Assembly: GCF_964340395.1 (NCBI RefSeq)
Contig: NC_135570.1
Coordinates: 6,555,322 to 6,615,321 of the forward strand
Direction: 5' to 3'
DNA from: Glandiceps talaboti
Taxonomy: Eukaryota; Hemichordata; Enteropneusta; Spengelidae
DNA: 60,000 bases
A model generated the notes under the pieces. The model made no database searches. It was not told the DNA's origin and saw nothing but the letters and a program-made list of their open reading frames with translations. The position numbers and the translations under genes are program-made. Positions 1 to 19,875 of this stretch are shown here, in pieces. Numbering within the stretch: position 1 is the first letter of the stretch; each line of letters opens with the position of its first letter.

Positions 1-2600
1 AATGCTATGTAAAAGTTTGCTAAAAAGGGAATATTATAAATGAAAGAGGAACACACTAAGTTTAGAAGATTTTTACTCTTGAGTAGTTCACAAATATGCT
101 TAAATAAAACCATATTAAATCGAGCAACTATAATCGCATTTACACGCATACTTTAGAAATCATATTGTGGCGTTAACGTTGTTGATGACATAACAGGGGT
201 TTTCTTCGACACATTTTGAACTCGAATACTAAATGTTGTCACCGAATTGTTTGTCATGTCTAACACCAGGTTTGAATAGCAAGTGTTGGTTATTCCTGCT
301 TTACGGTAAGAATACGACAAGCACGTACTTTTAATTTTAGTATGCGGCCAATTTTACTCTTCAGAAACGTATTGACTTAGTTCATACCCCCTTACAAAGT
401 CATTTGTCGCGGTTTGTGAAATTTGTGACGCTTATAATTATACATCACATCCTCGCCATTCTTTCATAACTGTTGTGCTGTATTTGAAAACTATTGTCTG
501 GTGATAAACCTGAAGAGAAATCTCACGGTTTTCATATTTGTTTCATTATTCGTGTGGAAAATGAGTAAAGCACCTCGGGGACAAATGACATAATTCCCGA
601 GATTCAAATTTTTCAGTCTCAATGTCCGTACCAATTTGTGTTGATTATTATTAAAAATGTATTAATTATCAAATTATCATCACTGGTTTGGCGGGAAAAA
701 ATTGTTCAGTAATTCGAAGAGAGAATAACTAGAAAAATGACCTTCAATTTGCCAAATTGATTGAGTTCCATATATACGTAAAAACGGAAAACAAAAACAA
801 TAGGCCGATTTTTCACGCTACAGCGTATGCAGAGGGCGCTATTTATTAAAAGTTATTCCTTTTTTCCTACGTTGGTAGAGTCACTCTGGTAATGTTAGTT
901 CTCTACTAAGACTTGAGAAGATTCAGTTCATTAGTACCTTATCAGTATCATTCTTTCATTAAAGATGCACGAGCTGCTTGACATAACGACTTATATTACT
1001 CATAATATAGTACATCCTGAACTGTATTGAATCACCTGTGAATAAATATATTTGAGTAGCTGTGTACACAATATGGTACAATACATTCGATCAGTTAGAT
1101 TTTTTGGGTCCGCACCATTAAATAAACGTCCCCTACGCCTATTGACGATGACCGAGACAATCTTAAATTAGCATATTACATATACCTGTATACATATATA
1201 TCAGTGTATGTTTCGTACTGGGTCCAGAAATTCAATAGGGGGCGCTGTTGAATTGTGAAACCCGTTTTCTCAAGACAATCATGACAATCCAACACAGCTG
1301 TATGTTATCTGTCTGCCTACCTGTTTCTCTGGGTTGTACACAGGGCCAGGGTTGTCAGTCTGTCTGTCCGTCCATGCGTGAATGTGTGTAAGTAAGTATG
1401 GGTGTTTTGTCAGTGTGGGTGTCTGTGTATCTGTGTCGTTTTCTCAAGAACCCTTAGTTCAAATGAAATTTACTCTAACACACTTGTTCGATAAGATTAC
1501 TTGTAGAACTTATTAATTCTTGCATACTTATCACCTTATTTGCATATTAGTTATGTTTTTCCTTATATATATACACTACATGTTGCAGTTTTGGGGAATC
1601 CCCTTTGTATTAATTTGCATAATACTCAAAAATAAAGGTTTCTGCGAAGACCATAATCAAACAGCATTTTAGTTGTGTAAAGTTCCAGGTAGAATGTACA
1701 TTTGTAGTACTTCGATGAGCAAACTATATTGACTATACTACACGTCCACTACTACAAAGATTTGAAATTGACTGTGTTGTCTGAATTTTTTTTTTCAATT
1801 TTGATCAATTTAGTGAGAAGGGAAGAGGCCTAACTAAATAATTTTTTTCTCCCTAAATTGATCTATTGACCTCGCCACTAAATGCACTGAACACTGAGTC
1901 AACGTTTTACTGTTACAGTAGATATGACACAGTTCAGTTCCTTTAACATCACAAATTCACTTACAGAACCAAAGTTTTAATAGGACTCAAACAGACATTG
2001 TTGGTTGAAGTATTATTAACACACGAGAAGACATTAGGCAAGATTTAGAACTCGGGCCCACTCCAATCTACCCTTTCAACGTATCAAATGTCAAGAATTA
2101 CTGTTACACATGTAAACACACAATTGAAAAGGAACTATCTTTATAAGATTTATGCCCCAATTAGATACTGTCATTCTAGGGGCGACAGCTGTGATTACAA
2201 GTTTATCCGATTAATACTTACGTAGTCTTTCACGGAGAGCATTCTAATTGCTAAGATTAGAAGTGTATCTTACATACGAAGATGTATTGTCATGGACATA
2301 TTGACAAGCAGAGTTGAAGCAGAAATAAAGGTTGTGATGGCTTTTACAAAGAACTGGTTATGTTTACTGTGGCTTATTCATGTATGTTTAATTTAATTGC
2401 TTTAAATTATTGGTGGTTGAAATAGCAATGTACTTACAACGGGGTGGGGGGGGGGAGCGGCGGCAATGTTTTAGGGTCAAAATTCGACAATTCCAGACTA
2501 CATTAGCAACGTAAAATTGAAAATAACACACTATGTAACTAAATTAAAGTTTACAATACATCTAGAACAGCAGAATTCTGTTACTAGACAGTCAATTCTG
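1..2600. other. No gene seen; AT-rich intergenic DNA
   Basis: No reading frame with recognisable protein sequence was found. The only structured items are the dispersed repeat at 1018-1150, a short TCTG-rich patch near 1310-1370 and a G-run at 2444-2455. Confidence 0.6.
1018..1150 (+). repeat. Dispersed repeat, copy 1 (pairs with 14196-14325)
   Basis: The segment starting CTGTATTGAATCAC and ending near ATTGACGATG aligns with 14196-14325 in the same orientation. Shared blocks are TATTGAATCAC, AAATATATTTG and GGGTCCG. Family unknown. Confidence 0.5.
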
Positions 2601-2608
2601 CCTGTAAA

Positions 2609-2828
2609 ACCAACCAACCAACCAACCAACGAACGAACGAACGAACGAACGAACGAACGAGCATGCATGCATGCATGCATGCATACATACATACATACAT
2701 ACATACATACATACATACATACATACATACATACATACATACATACATACATACATACATACATACATACATACATACATACATACATACATACATACAA
2801 ACAAACATACAAACAAACAAACAAACAA
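2609..2828 (+). repeat. Compound tetranucleotide array ACCA/ACGA/GCAT/ACAT/ACAA
   Basis: Successive blocks of related tetramers run without a break, with a long (ACAT)n core. The open frames across it are artefacts of a 4-base period. Confidence 0.97.
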
Positions 2829-2980
2829 TCAAACATGATTAAACTATTGATTTGCACAACTGAATGTGTAAACCCTGGCAACTTTCTAAACCTTGGAATA
2901 TACCAATATGATTTCTTTCACTACTTTAAAAAATATTAACTGAAACGTTACGCCACAAATAACAACATAGATCAACATCA

Positions 2981-2987
2981 ATCGTCG

Positions 2988-3028
<41 letters not shown>

Positions 3029-3066
3029 GTCATCATCATCATCATCATCATCGTCATCATCATCAT
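2981..3066 (+). repeat. (TCA)n trinucleotide array
   Basis: TCA repeats with a few TCG variants, about 86 bases. Confidence 0.95.
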
Positions 3067-4207
3067 GCCATGTACATTTTTCATCAAGGGTATTCACCTG
3101 TATAATAACATGAGACTCAAATTAAGGAACGGATGTCACAAAGTACTTGAACTACTGCATTGTCAATCAACGTCAAACGGACAGATTAAAAGATTTGGTG
3201 TTTGCTGAACTTAATTTCCTGTTATCAGTTTTGGATGTCACATACAGCTACTCATTAATGATACCATTTCCTGCTTTGCCATCTATTGTGCGATTCGAGG
3301 CGGATTGGTCATTCTAGTATTCAGATCAATTAATTATTAACATGTTATTAATATAGAATATTTACATGTCACGCCAGGTGGATTCGTCGTTGTTAAATAG
3401 ATTCACGTCATGTAGTTACTTTTCCTCTCAGCTCAATGACAAGTATATTTTTCTGACAGATTACCATCTGTGGCCGAGTAGTTTATTTTCATCAGCTCAA
3501 TAATAGCAAGTACATTTTCCTGACAAGCCATACAAAATGGTCCATGTCACTACTCTCTTCAACAGCAATGATTGTAACATGTTGGCGGAAATTACCTTCC
3601 AGACAGACGATGCATCGCCGGTCAGTGCACTATAAAGATATGATTCATGATTCATCTAACGATCTTGCCCCGATTACAATTGCTGTTTAAAATTTTGATG
3701 CTCTGTCAAAAAATACATCTCGAAGATTAACCAATTCCTCCCCTTAGAGAATTCTGAAAACAGCATGCGAAAGTGGAAATTGCTGTGAATGTCGGGATAT
3801 CACATAGGTGTTAAAGTAGTCCCAGGTATTCAACCGTGATCTACATAGGATGTCACATCTAGATATGTAAGACGTTGTCGAGTTGTTCCACAGGTAGGAA
3901 GGATCTAAATGAGATATTTGTAACTTACAGTACAGAGGTACAGGTAGGAAAGGGCTTCAATTCTTATTATTCTGAAACATTTTACCATGAGTATTCAAAC
4001 TTAATATTTAAGTGTTAGGTAGACAATTTGTGTGAGTGATCCATATACGGAGTCACATCTAGACATGCAAGACGTTACCATTGTGCGAACAAATTTATGA
4101 TAACTTCATTTTATACACTGTCGACACAAGTTAATTAGTTTGACAACATTTGCCTTCTATCAGTTTACATATAACATATCTCGGACATAATATACTCATA
4201 TCTATTC

Positions 4208-4480
4208 AGGGTTGTCAATGGCCGAGTGGATAAACCACTTGCCTACTGCGGTCGGGGTTCGTGCCTTCGTCTGGGGTTGATTAAATTTGTCACGCTGTAA
4301 GTAAGAAAGATTGTTCTTATTCAGTTTGACTGTAATGTGCAACACGGGGTTTCCCTGAGTACTCCTGCATGAACACTGAACCTACGAGGGTCACTGGGCT
4401 TCGTGGGAAACGATCGCTTATATGCTTAAAATGACACAAGCTGAGTTTGTAAGTATATTACTCAAGTGAAAAAAATACTT
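4208..4480 (+). mobile_element. tRNA-derived SINE-like sequence
   Basis: 4208-4275 resembles a Ser/Leu-type tRNA. It has a perfect box A (TGGCCGAGTGG, 4219-4229) and a near-consensus box B (GGTTCGTGCC, 4255-4264), followed by an unrelated body of about 200 bases. The tRNA 3' half does not close into a proper acceptor stem, so this is a pol III-type retroposon rather than a working tRNA gene. The 3' end is unclear because it runs into the next element. Confidence 0.55.
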
Positions 4481-4785
4481 AAACAAAACCCCGTTCCAGT
4501 ATATTGCTACCGTTGATGCATGTCTTCTATAGCAACTACAATTGGCTTCTGGCATGAATAGAACAGCTGATTGCATAGTATGGATTTCATGAACATATTT
4601 TTATACGTATGATAAATTACGTCATCGGATCGTTCATGAGTTATATCTTGATACCAGGTTTGAGTTCAGTTAATTGCGAGTGGTGGTTAAGTGTTCTTCA
4701 GTACGTACAATACTGTGAGTACATTTTAAATATGCAGCAAACGTCACTCCCAAATACGTTTAAACTCAGCTTGTGCCCCTTTAAA
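4427..4785. mobile_element. MITE-like element, copy 1
   Basis: The ends are inverted: CACAAGCTGAGTTT at 4435-4448 and its exact complement at 4762-4775, extending imperfectly to about 20 bases. The interior aligns along its length with 7751-8108 in the opposite orientation, with shared blocks such as CTTCTGGCAT and AAATTACGTCAT. There is no coding capacity. It is probably a non-autonomous DNA transposon. Confidence 0.6.
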
Positions 4786-6218
4786 GGCAGTGAACTCCTT
4801 AGAAGACAAGCGTTTAATATTATGCTTCAAGAACTATCCAGCATAAATAAAGCTATCATTATTAGTTCAATATGTTTTACTGACATATCATAACGTATAT
4901 GAACTGACACACTACAATAGTTTTCATTTGGTTACTTTGTAATAGTTATTAACACAAACATTTCGAGCAACAACTACGAGAAATAAAATACACATGAAAT
5001 TTACGATTGGTGGTTTATATAAATCTGTTACACATGCTCTTACTATTCCCGAAGAGTCGCTCAACTTTCCAAACAGCTGATTACTCTCAATTGCAACGTA
5101 CTGTAGGTTATCTACCTTCAAGTTGGCATATCACTTTATGGTAAACACAGTAACTTAATTCCCGAGGAGCATATGTGTTTGTACCTTTAAGTCATTTAAT
5201 CTACACCAAATACAGAAATCATTAAAATTGTATTATGTGTTCTATACCTGCAGACATGAATGCGATGATTTTCCCCCTTTTATAAAACTACGAATTGAAT
5301 TAATAACTGTCTATTGGATGCGTTTTCTTACTAATACTTTTTAAATATTAGGTGATCCCTCATTATCTATTACTCTTAGCACGTGGTCTTTTGACGGACA
5401 GGAAATAAAAAAAAATACAGTCGTGACTCTGCCTTTGGAAAACTTCAATTATAGCTGGATGTGTAGTGTAAAATTTCGACAGTTGATAAGCCTGGTTTTT
5501 AAGACCTCAGAAATGTGATGCTCCTCAATTAGTTGTGAACTCTAGTATATCATGTTCAGATATATAATAAAGTTCGGGCTTAAACATAGGTTATAAAAAC
5601 TACGCTACTCTAAATTGAAGAGTGTGGGACGCAATACGTGGCATTGACTAAAATCCATTCTTGAACTCGGAATGATTTTTTTTGTGTGTCTTCTCCGCTC
5701 ATTTTATGATGCACAATTGCCAAAGTCTCAAACGGAAGGCAAACATATTTGAATAAAAATAGCGAAAAAAATATAAAAACAAATGATAGAAAGAAAAGCA
5801 ACACTTGAATGAAAACATTTATCACCTAATTTTCAAATTCGAATAACCCAGCTTTTAGTATCGAGCTCCGTCAAGTCCTCCAGCGTTCAATAATAAAAGA
5901 TACATATACTAGGTAATAACATAGACTTTAACGTGTTAATGTGACAGTAATATCATGAAGCACGTACACTAGGTGATAACTCTGCATTTGTGTCCTAAGT
6001 ACTAATTAATGATATCATGAAATTCATATACTGGACGATAACACATACTCTATCACGCAACCTGTACAATACACTGTAGTATCCTTTTAAAAATGAGCTA
6101 TTATCGAAAACATATATTTCACCTCGTTTCAATCATCCATCTCACTCGGTGTACATATAGCTAGATTTCTATAGTCTGATATCATGGAGAAATGGAATTT
6201 CGTTTAGAATGAATATAG

Positions 6219-6221
<3 letters not shown>

Positions 6222-6285
<64 letters not shown>

Positions 6286-6424
6286 TATATATATTTGTAT
6301 GTATGAATGTATGTATGTATGTATGTATGTATGTATGTATGTATGTATGTATGTATGTATGTATGTATGTATGTATGTACGTACGTACGTACTAGTATAC
6401 TACATACACACATACATACATACA
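6222..6424 (+). repeat. (AT)n then (GTAT)n array
   Basis: About 70 bases of AT dinucleotide pass into about 85 bases of GTAT, a short GTAC block and a CATA tail. Confidence 0.96.
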
Positions 6425-7750
6425 TGATATCGTGGGGAAGTACTGTTTGAGACTGCGTTTAACGGAAATTGTCAACACTCGTTATACTCAGCACGTTCTC
6501 TGTAATTGTCATGTCGGGAAATGATTATTTTCATGATGTCTTTTAGACTGTTATTGATGGGCACATTGTTAAATCATGGTTTAGCGTCTGTGATATGGCT
6601 AACTATACACTAAAATTATAGTGATAGTCGGCTAAACGTACGAATACGTTTTCCAAATCCTGGTTTCGTGTTTACTTTCAATAAACAAAAGTAACGTCTC
6701 CAATTCTCTGGAATACCAACTGAATTTCTGAGTCTGAGACTTAAGTAATGAAACGAACTTGTGTGTAGGTGTACTGATGAATTTGCTGAAAACTAGATCA
6801 CCGTTTTGAAATTATTTTACCGGCGTCGAAGATAGTTTGATGGATCTTTGCCATGTAATAGAAACAGTGAAGAATCATTAATTCCCAACCGTCTTGGCAT
6901 CTTTATAGTAATACACAATTTCAAAATAGCTCGAAGCAGTACTTACAGTACGGAGATCGTAACTATTGGCAACAATAAACTATGATCGCGAGACTTACGA
7001 AATAATGGAGTTGAACTTTGTTAATAAGAGATGACCTAGAATACCGTGTGGAAGGTCATTACATCACGTTCGGTGCCAAGTGTATGGGATATATACGGAT
7101 GGAAACGTTTTTAAACTGCAAATAAGCCTTCGAGTCTTTCTGCTTGCTGATAGGTGAACCGTGATATATGTTTGTTGATAAATTGGATGGCAAACTTGTA
7201 AATAAAACTGGCAGTCAGTTCATGATATAGGGCAGAGCTTTTAAACGACAGCATGAAGGGGTAATATTATGTCGAAATATAGGGGAGAAAGATCAACAGC
7301 GCATGAAAAGGGGAAGAAAGAGCAAGGGGGGGGGTGAGAGTGACACTTTTAATATTCGTAGAGAGCCTTGCTGTCTATTAGATTGACAAGGAAAATAGCG
7401 ACACATAATGAGGAGTTGGAACGAGAAAAATGTCAGATGTATATCAAGAAAATTGCAGTAAGAACTGACTGGCATCTGTAATAACAGAATTCTATACCAT
7501 TTTGACAAATGAAAGCTTCTGTTAAGTTATTTCGATAGATAACACTATACCACGGAATTACTGCACGTAGCATTTCAACCATTACCATTCACTCATTTGG
7601 AAAAAGGTTTTGTATGTTCGCTCATCATTCAGGAGAGACTGTCGTATTTAAGTTAGACAGCAAGTAAAAATACAAAGGAGGATGATAGCATATTTCAAAC
7701 AGAGTCGTAATGATGATTTTTCCCAAATATCAAAATTCCATGCGCTTCAA

Positions 7751-8108
7751 TTAAAGGGGCACAAGATGAGTTTATCAGTTGTTGTGCTAGATTTATGCTG
7801 CGTATTTAAAAGTCACTCCTACTATTCTACTTACTGAAGCATACGTGACTATCACTTACAATTGACTGAACTCAAACCTGGTATTAAGATGTAAAATATA
7901 AATGACCCAATGACGTAATTTTCAGTACGTACCAAACATTTTCGAGGAGTCCATTTTAGGCAATTGACAGTCCTAACAATGCCAGAAGACAGTGTTAATG
8001 TCATAAAAGACATTCATCGACAGTAATACACTATACCTTATAGTTTAATCGAGATTTCATGCAAATATTTTTACGTAAGTAAAATGTTTATAAGCTCAGC
8101 TTGCTCCA
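7751..8108. mobile_element. MITE-like element, copy 2 (inverted relative to copy 1)
   Basis: It begins GGGGCACAAGATGAGTTTA (from about 7756) and ends TAAGCTCAGCTTGCTCC (to about 8107). These are inverted ends matching copy 1. Its reverse complement aligns with 4427-4785 over the full length with moderate divergence. Confidence 0.6.
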
Positions 8109-8538
8109 ATTCAGTATAATTTAAATGCCGAAACAGAAGACATTTACGAGAAACATTAAATTTTTAAGGCCATTGTCTACCATTGATACGCCATGCAATA
8201 ATGAGAGTTTTCATTCTTCAAATGTATCGTCATGTCACCGATGTTGATTAATTATCATGAACTACTCAATGAAGAATGTAGTGTTAAAAAACTAATCTAA
8301 ATGTCAATGAACATTTGTAAATTGCTGTAGAGCTCTTTAGCAATAACAAATAATTCCTTGGGTCATCACTATAACATCGCTAATGATACTACAAAATAAC
8401 GTTTCTTTTTGGTGTATCTACTCAACGTTTACTCACTGACAGCTCACCTCATGAGAATGAAAAGAGCAAAATGAAAATAATACAGATCACTCCCTATATA
8501 TGATTGCATCGTACACAGCTTCGACAAAACATGCCGGA

Positions 8539-8870
8539 CAACACAACACAACACAGCACAGCACAGCATAGCACAGCACAGCAAACCGCAATTAATATTG
8601 TAGCATGATACACCCCAACATAACATAACGCAATATAACACAGCACCATGTACAGTACAGTACAGTACAGTACAGTTCAGTACAGTTCAGTACATTACAT
8701 TACAGTACAGTACAGTACAGTACAGTACAGTACAGTACAGTACAGTACAGTACAGTACAGTACAGTACAGTATAGTTGAGTATTGTGCAGTATAGTGCAG
8801 TGCAGAGCAGTGTGGTATAATATAGCGTAGCATATTATAGCATAGCACAATATAGTATGGTATGTATGAA
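8539..8870 (+). repeat. Pentanucleotide arrays, ACACA/GCACA then (TACAG)n
   Basis: 8539-8584 is an ACAAC/ACAGC pentamer run. 8651-8775 is a nearly perfect TACAG pentamer array that decays into TATAG and TGCAG variants to about 8870. Confidence 0.93.
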
Positions 8871-9329
8871 GAGTTGGACATGACGGGAATGATTAACACA
8901 CAATGTCAGTCATTTTCTTATTCACATAAGTTAAAAGAGGTTTAGAGTTTTCAAAGAAATTTAGAGAATAATAATCATGGCACTATTTACTACTAGACTC
9001 CCCTTTGTCAGAATGAATAGCAACATTGCAAAGGAAACTAATGCACTATGATCAATATAACAAAAAATGGCTTCCAACAAATATTACAATTCACATTATA
9101 AGTGGGAAGTGTGGACCAAGGTAAACAATACACAATCTATCAATCTATACATACATAATTCATAAAAATCCACATTAGATCAATAATTAATCTAAGACTT
9201 ACTCTAATGTGTATACACTGCAATAGCTATGATCAGCAATCGAAATTTCATTTACTAGAGTTTATGTATATTTATTAAATTTTCCACCGACATAATCTCC
9301 ATCACTATTCAAAAGAGATGTATTTTTGT

Positions 9330-9512
9330 TACTATAACTCGTACCCTAATTTGCCTTAATTTTTATGAACGTTTAGTCCCATGGACTTTGATTAGTTCCT
9401 CAGGAACTATTTCCATGGCCCTCACCAGAATTCTATTGTGTATTACTTTCAAAGAATGTGTTATTTGTTTTCGTTTTCTGGTGGAATAAATTTCATTTCA
9501 ATTCAATTCAAA
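9330..9512 (+). other. Possible retroelement 3' end with (TTCAA)n tail
   Basis: A non-coding stretch ends GGAATAAATTTCATTTCAAT and an ATTCA-type short repeat, the form of many non-LTR 3' ends. There is no protein evidence. Confidence 0.3.
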
Positions 9513-10031
9513 TTGTCGACTCCGGTCTGTCGTTCGTTTTACGTTTAAGGAAGGTTATTTGTTGACCTAATCATTTCCATGCCAATCTCAGAAAATGATA
9601 AACCAACAATAATATGTTTTATGTTTGCGTTATCATGCCCAGTTATCACTTTGATATAAATAGGCCTATATGAACGAAAATCTACATATGTTGAAATCTG
9701 TCAAGTCAGTTGATGTTGGATTTTAGATTCTGCTATTAGCAATTGGCGGTTAACGCTATGCTGAAGTTAGAATAGAATATTACATCTACCTTTTAATATA
9801 CATCAACAATTACCAACAATAAATGTATAAATTCAGTATATGCCCCCTTGAAGTAATTTCACTGAATTCGACACATTTTGGGTAACCTAGGGGGCCAATA
9901 TACACATACAGTACAGTAGGCAGGAACACCATGCACCATTGATTGCCTGGGAATGCATGTCTGAGGTATACCTGCAGTTTACTCTATGCTTTGAAAATAC
10001 TTTTTTTCAATAACATATTGTAGAAAAAACG

Positions 10032-17164
<7,133 letters not shown>

Positions 17165-17205
17165 ATCTTGGAAGAAAATGGGTTTTTTTGTGATGAGAGG
17201 CGTGA

Positions 17206-17274
17206 AATAAATTAATTCAGTGTACATTTACATTCATGCTATCAACTTAATGCCATCAACAATAGAGCAATAAA
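17206..17274 (+). promoter_or_regulatory. Candidate polyadenylation signals of the GPCR gene
   Basis: Two AATAAA hexamers lie at 17206-17211 and 17269-17274, 42 and 105 bases after the GPCR stop codon. Either could set the 3' end. There is no transcript evidence. Confidence 0.5.
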
Positions 17275-17396
17275 AAGCAGTTTTCATTCAAACAGATTAT
17301 GATATTTCCGAAATACCTATGTCCAGCCTATTAAACTTCACTATCAGTGAGTTAAGGAGTCTTCTGTGTTTACATGCACCGTAGCTTTCGTTTAGG

Positions 17397-17440
17397 GTCT
17401 ATGCTCAGACCACTTCTTTTAGTGGTCTGAGATCATAGAC
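17397..17440. repeat. Hairpin, 11-bp perfect stem extended to 18 bp
   Basis: CTCAGACCACT (17404-17414) and its complement (17421-17431) flank the loop TCTTTT. GTCTATG (17397-17403) pairs further with CATAGAC (17434-17440) across a 2-base bulge. It lies about 230 bases past the GPCR stop codon and beyond both polyadenylation hexamers. Confidence 0.6.
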
Positions 17441-18040
17441 AGTGTCTATGCTTACACCACATACAGACAAGGAAGAATTTGACTGTGCTTACACAAACCC
17501 TCCACCAACGGGTCTATGCTTACACTTCACAGATAATCCCTGTATATAGGAAAGGTGGGACTATTAAAGCACGTAAACACCCCCTATATCAGTTTACAAA
17601 CGCAAGCAGTATAGCACTAGTGCGATCAACACCGACAGTTGGCGATGTTATGTATAATGTTGATACTTTGGGACATAGCTAGCCACCGAGCGTATAATTT
17701 CCTACAAACAACTTGTGAAGTCCTATGCGTCGGATAAAAAAAACACGGAAAAACAGTTTTGGAAAGAATAAAAAAGTTAAATATTTCAATTGACGAGGCA
17801 CTATAACTTTAAACTGTTCTTCATGATAAATGGACGCGGTGGTACCAGGAAAACATATCTCAGTTTTCTTAGCTTTCAATTTCGTGGGAACATGTTCTAA
17901 TAAATTTTCTTTATTATATTATAAGAGCGTTTGTCATAGCCACTGTTTTTATTCTGATTTAAGCGTATTACTCTATTTATCTAGAACTTTTGTAGAAGTT
18001 AATTGCCAAAAATACTTCTGTATTGAAACATGTGGCGCAT

Positions 18041-18254
18041 GCACGCACACGCGCACACACACACACACACACGCACACACACACACACACACATACATGC
18101 ATACATACATACATACATACATACATACATACATACATACATACATACATACATACATACATACATACATACATACATACATACATACATACATACATAC
18201 ATACATACATACATACATACATACATACATACATACATACATACATACATACAT
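18041..18254 (+). repeat. (CA)n then (ACAT)n array
   Basis: About 50 bases of CA with GC interruptions are followed by about 165 bases of ACAT. Confidence 0.96.
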
Positions 18255-19735
18255 GTCCTCTTCTCGATGTCAATGCTGTCACGAGTAAAGATCCCAGTAA
18301 AAAATAACAATACAATCGCCAATGGGATGTGCGACGCTTTACTACCTCCACCTCAACCATGGTCTTCGACAAGGGAGACTGGTGCCATATAGTCAATGGC
18401 AGAAATATTGTACAATTGGGAGCGAACGACACAGTATATTTTTAAATGCTACGGTAGAAGTGGCGGCAGTGTATTTACCTATGTTATGGTCTGAAGCTTA
18501 TGTATTTCAGCCTATCAGAACTTATTTCACAGCCCAAAAACCAAAGGCAGGTGTATTTCCAATGGTCTTGATCTTGCTACGGCAAAAAAGCAGCGATTTG
18601 ATTGGTTAAGGCGTGACCTTCCAACCGTAGATCAATATTCATGAGCAATGCCTTATTAGGGCATGTGGGAGACTGATAACTGTCCTTGACTTTCAGATGA
18701 ACCATGAACGTCATAGCAATGTAACTAGAATACATACGTGCAATTTCGAGCCCGAATTGCACACGATATACTTTCACAATTTTTAGCAATTTTAAGAATG
18801 ATTAGAAACCACACGTTTACACCTACAGCTTATTTGTTTACCAGCGTCTCATACTAGTACTCATGCTCAAGCAAATGATGTTTATTTATTGTCTATTTAC
18901 GCACGTTACCATGCCAAGAAACCCAGGCTTCCCTGCCTTCATGCGCGTCTGTTGGCAGTTGCTGGTGACGTCTGTTGGCAGTTGGTGGTGATTTTTGGAG
19001 GCTGCTATTTCAAAAGGCGTATCACCAATCCCCAAAATCATCATCTTACGCACTTAGTTCTTTTCCAAGGTAAGAACCAACTAGCTTTCTAGATTTGAAG
19101 GTGAAATGTACGTCCTGTGAATACTACACTTGCACTGATGAGTTTGACACTAGGTAAAGTATTAATAGTACATCAATGTCAACGAACATATACCCTATTC
19201 TATTGAAATCCTAGTGAGATATAGTCACAGACTCGGTAATTTGACCTCCATGTTCATGACTGCAAGTGTCAGACAGCTCTCTTTGTTTGTTTGTTTGTTT
19301 GTATATATAGCCAGTGCAGTTCCACTACGGTGAGAACAAAGCCTATTGCGGAGAAAGTCAACTGAATCTGATATTCATATCTACTATCGTTTTGGGGGAC
19401 TACGTTACATTTCTTCGGCAGACGACTACCTTGATGTCCCACGATCGAGAAAATGTTACCGAAAATCATTGCAATTGAACGTACTCCTAGGAATTAAGTA
19501 ATTACATGTGGGGTGGGCCGGAGGAATTAGGGGTGGGACGTCACTTTTACAAGTCGGTTCTCGGAGAGGGTCACATTTTAGCGTGACTCATTGTATTGTC
19601 TAGCTTTGCATTATTTTGTGATTTTAGCATCCCACTGTCATCAGTTACATCCTATTGCTGCCATGTTGTTTGGGGTTAGGGTTAGGTATCGAATCACATC
19701 AATCAATCACTGCTGACAACCACATGATGCAGTGA

Positions 19736-19875
<140 letters not shown>

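Larger units (their letters stand above)
4900..10031. other. No gene seen upstream of the GPCR
   Basis: Apart from the arrays at 6222-6424 and 8539-8870, the MITE at 7751-8108 and a possible retroelement tail at 9330-9512, I see nothing coding. A GPCR promoter or 5'UTR exon probably lies in the right part but cannot be pinned down. Confidence 0.5.

Noticed and set aside
4208-4280. Functional tRNA-Ser or tRNA-Leu gene
   Set aside because: Box A and box B are present, but the acceptor stem does not pair and no convincing anticodon stem could be drawn. A SINE head fits better.
19674-19686. Telomere-like GGGTTAGGGTTAGG
   Set aside because: Only two units in ordinary intergenic DNA. Too short to mean a telomere or an interstitial telomeric block.
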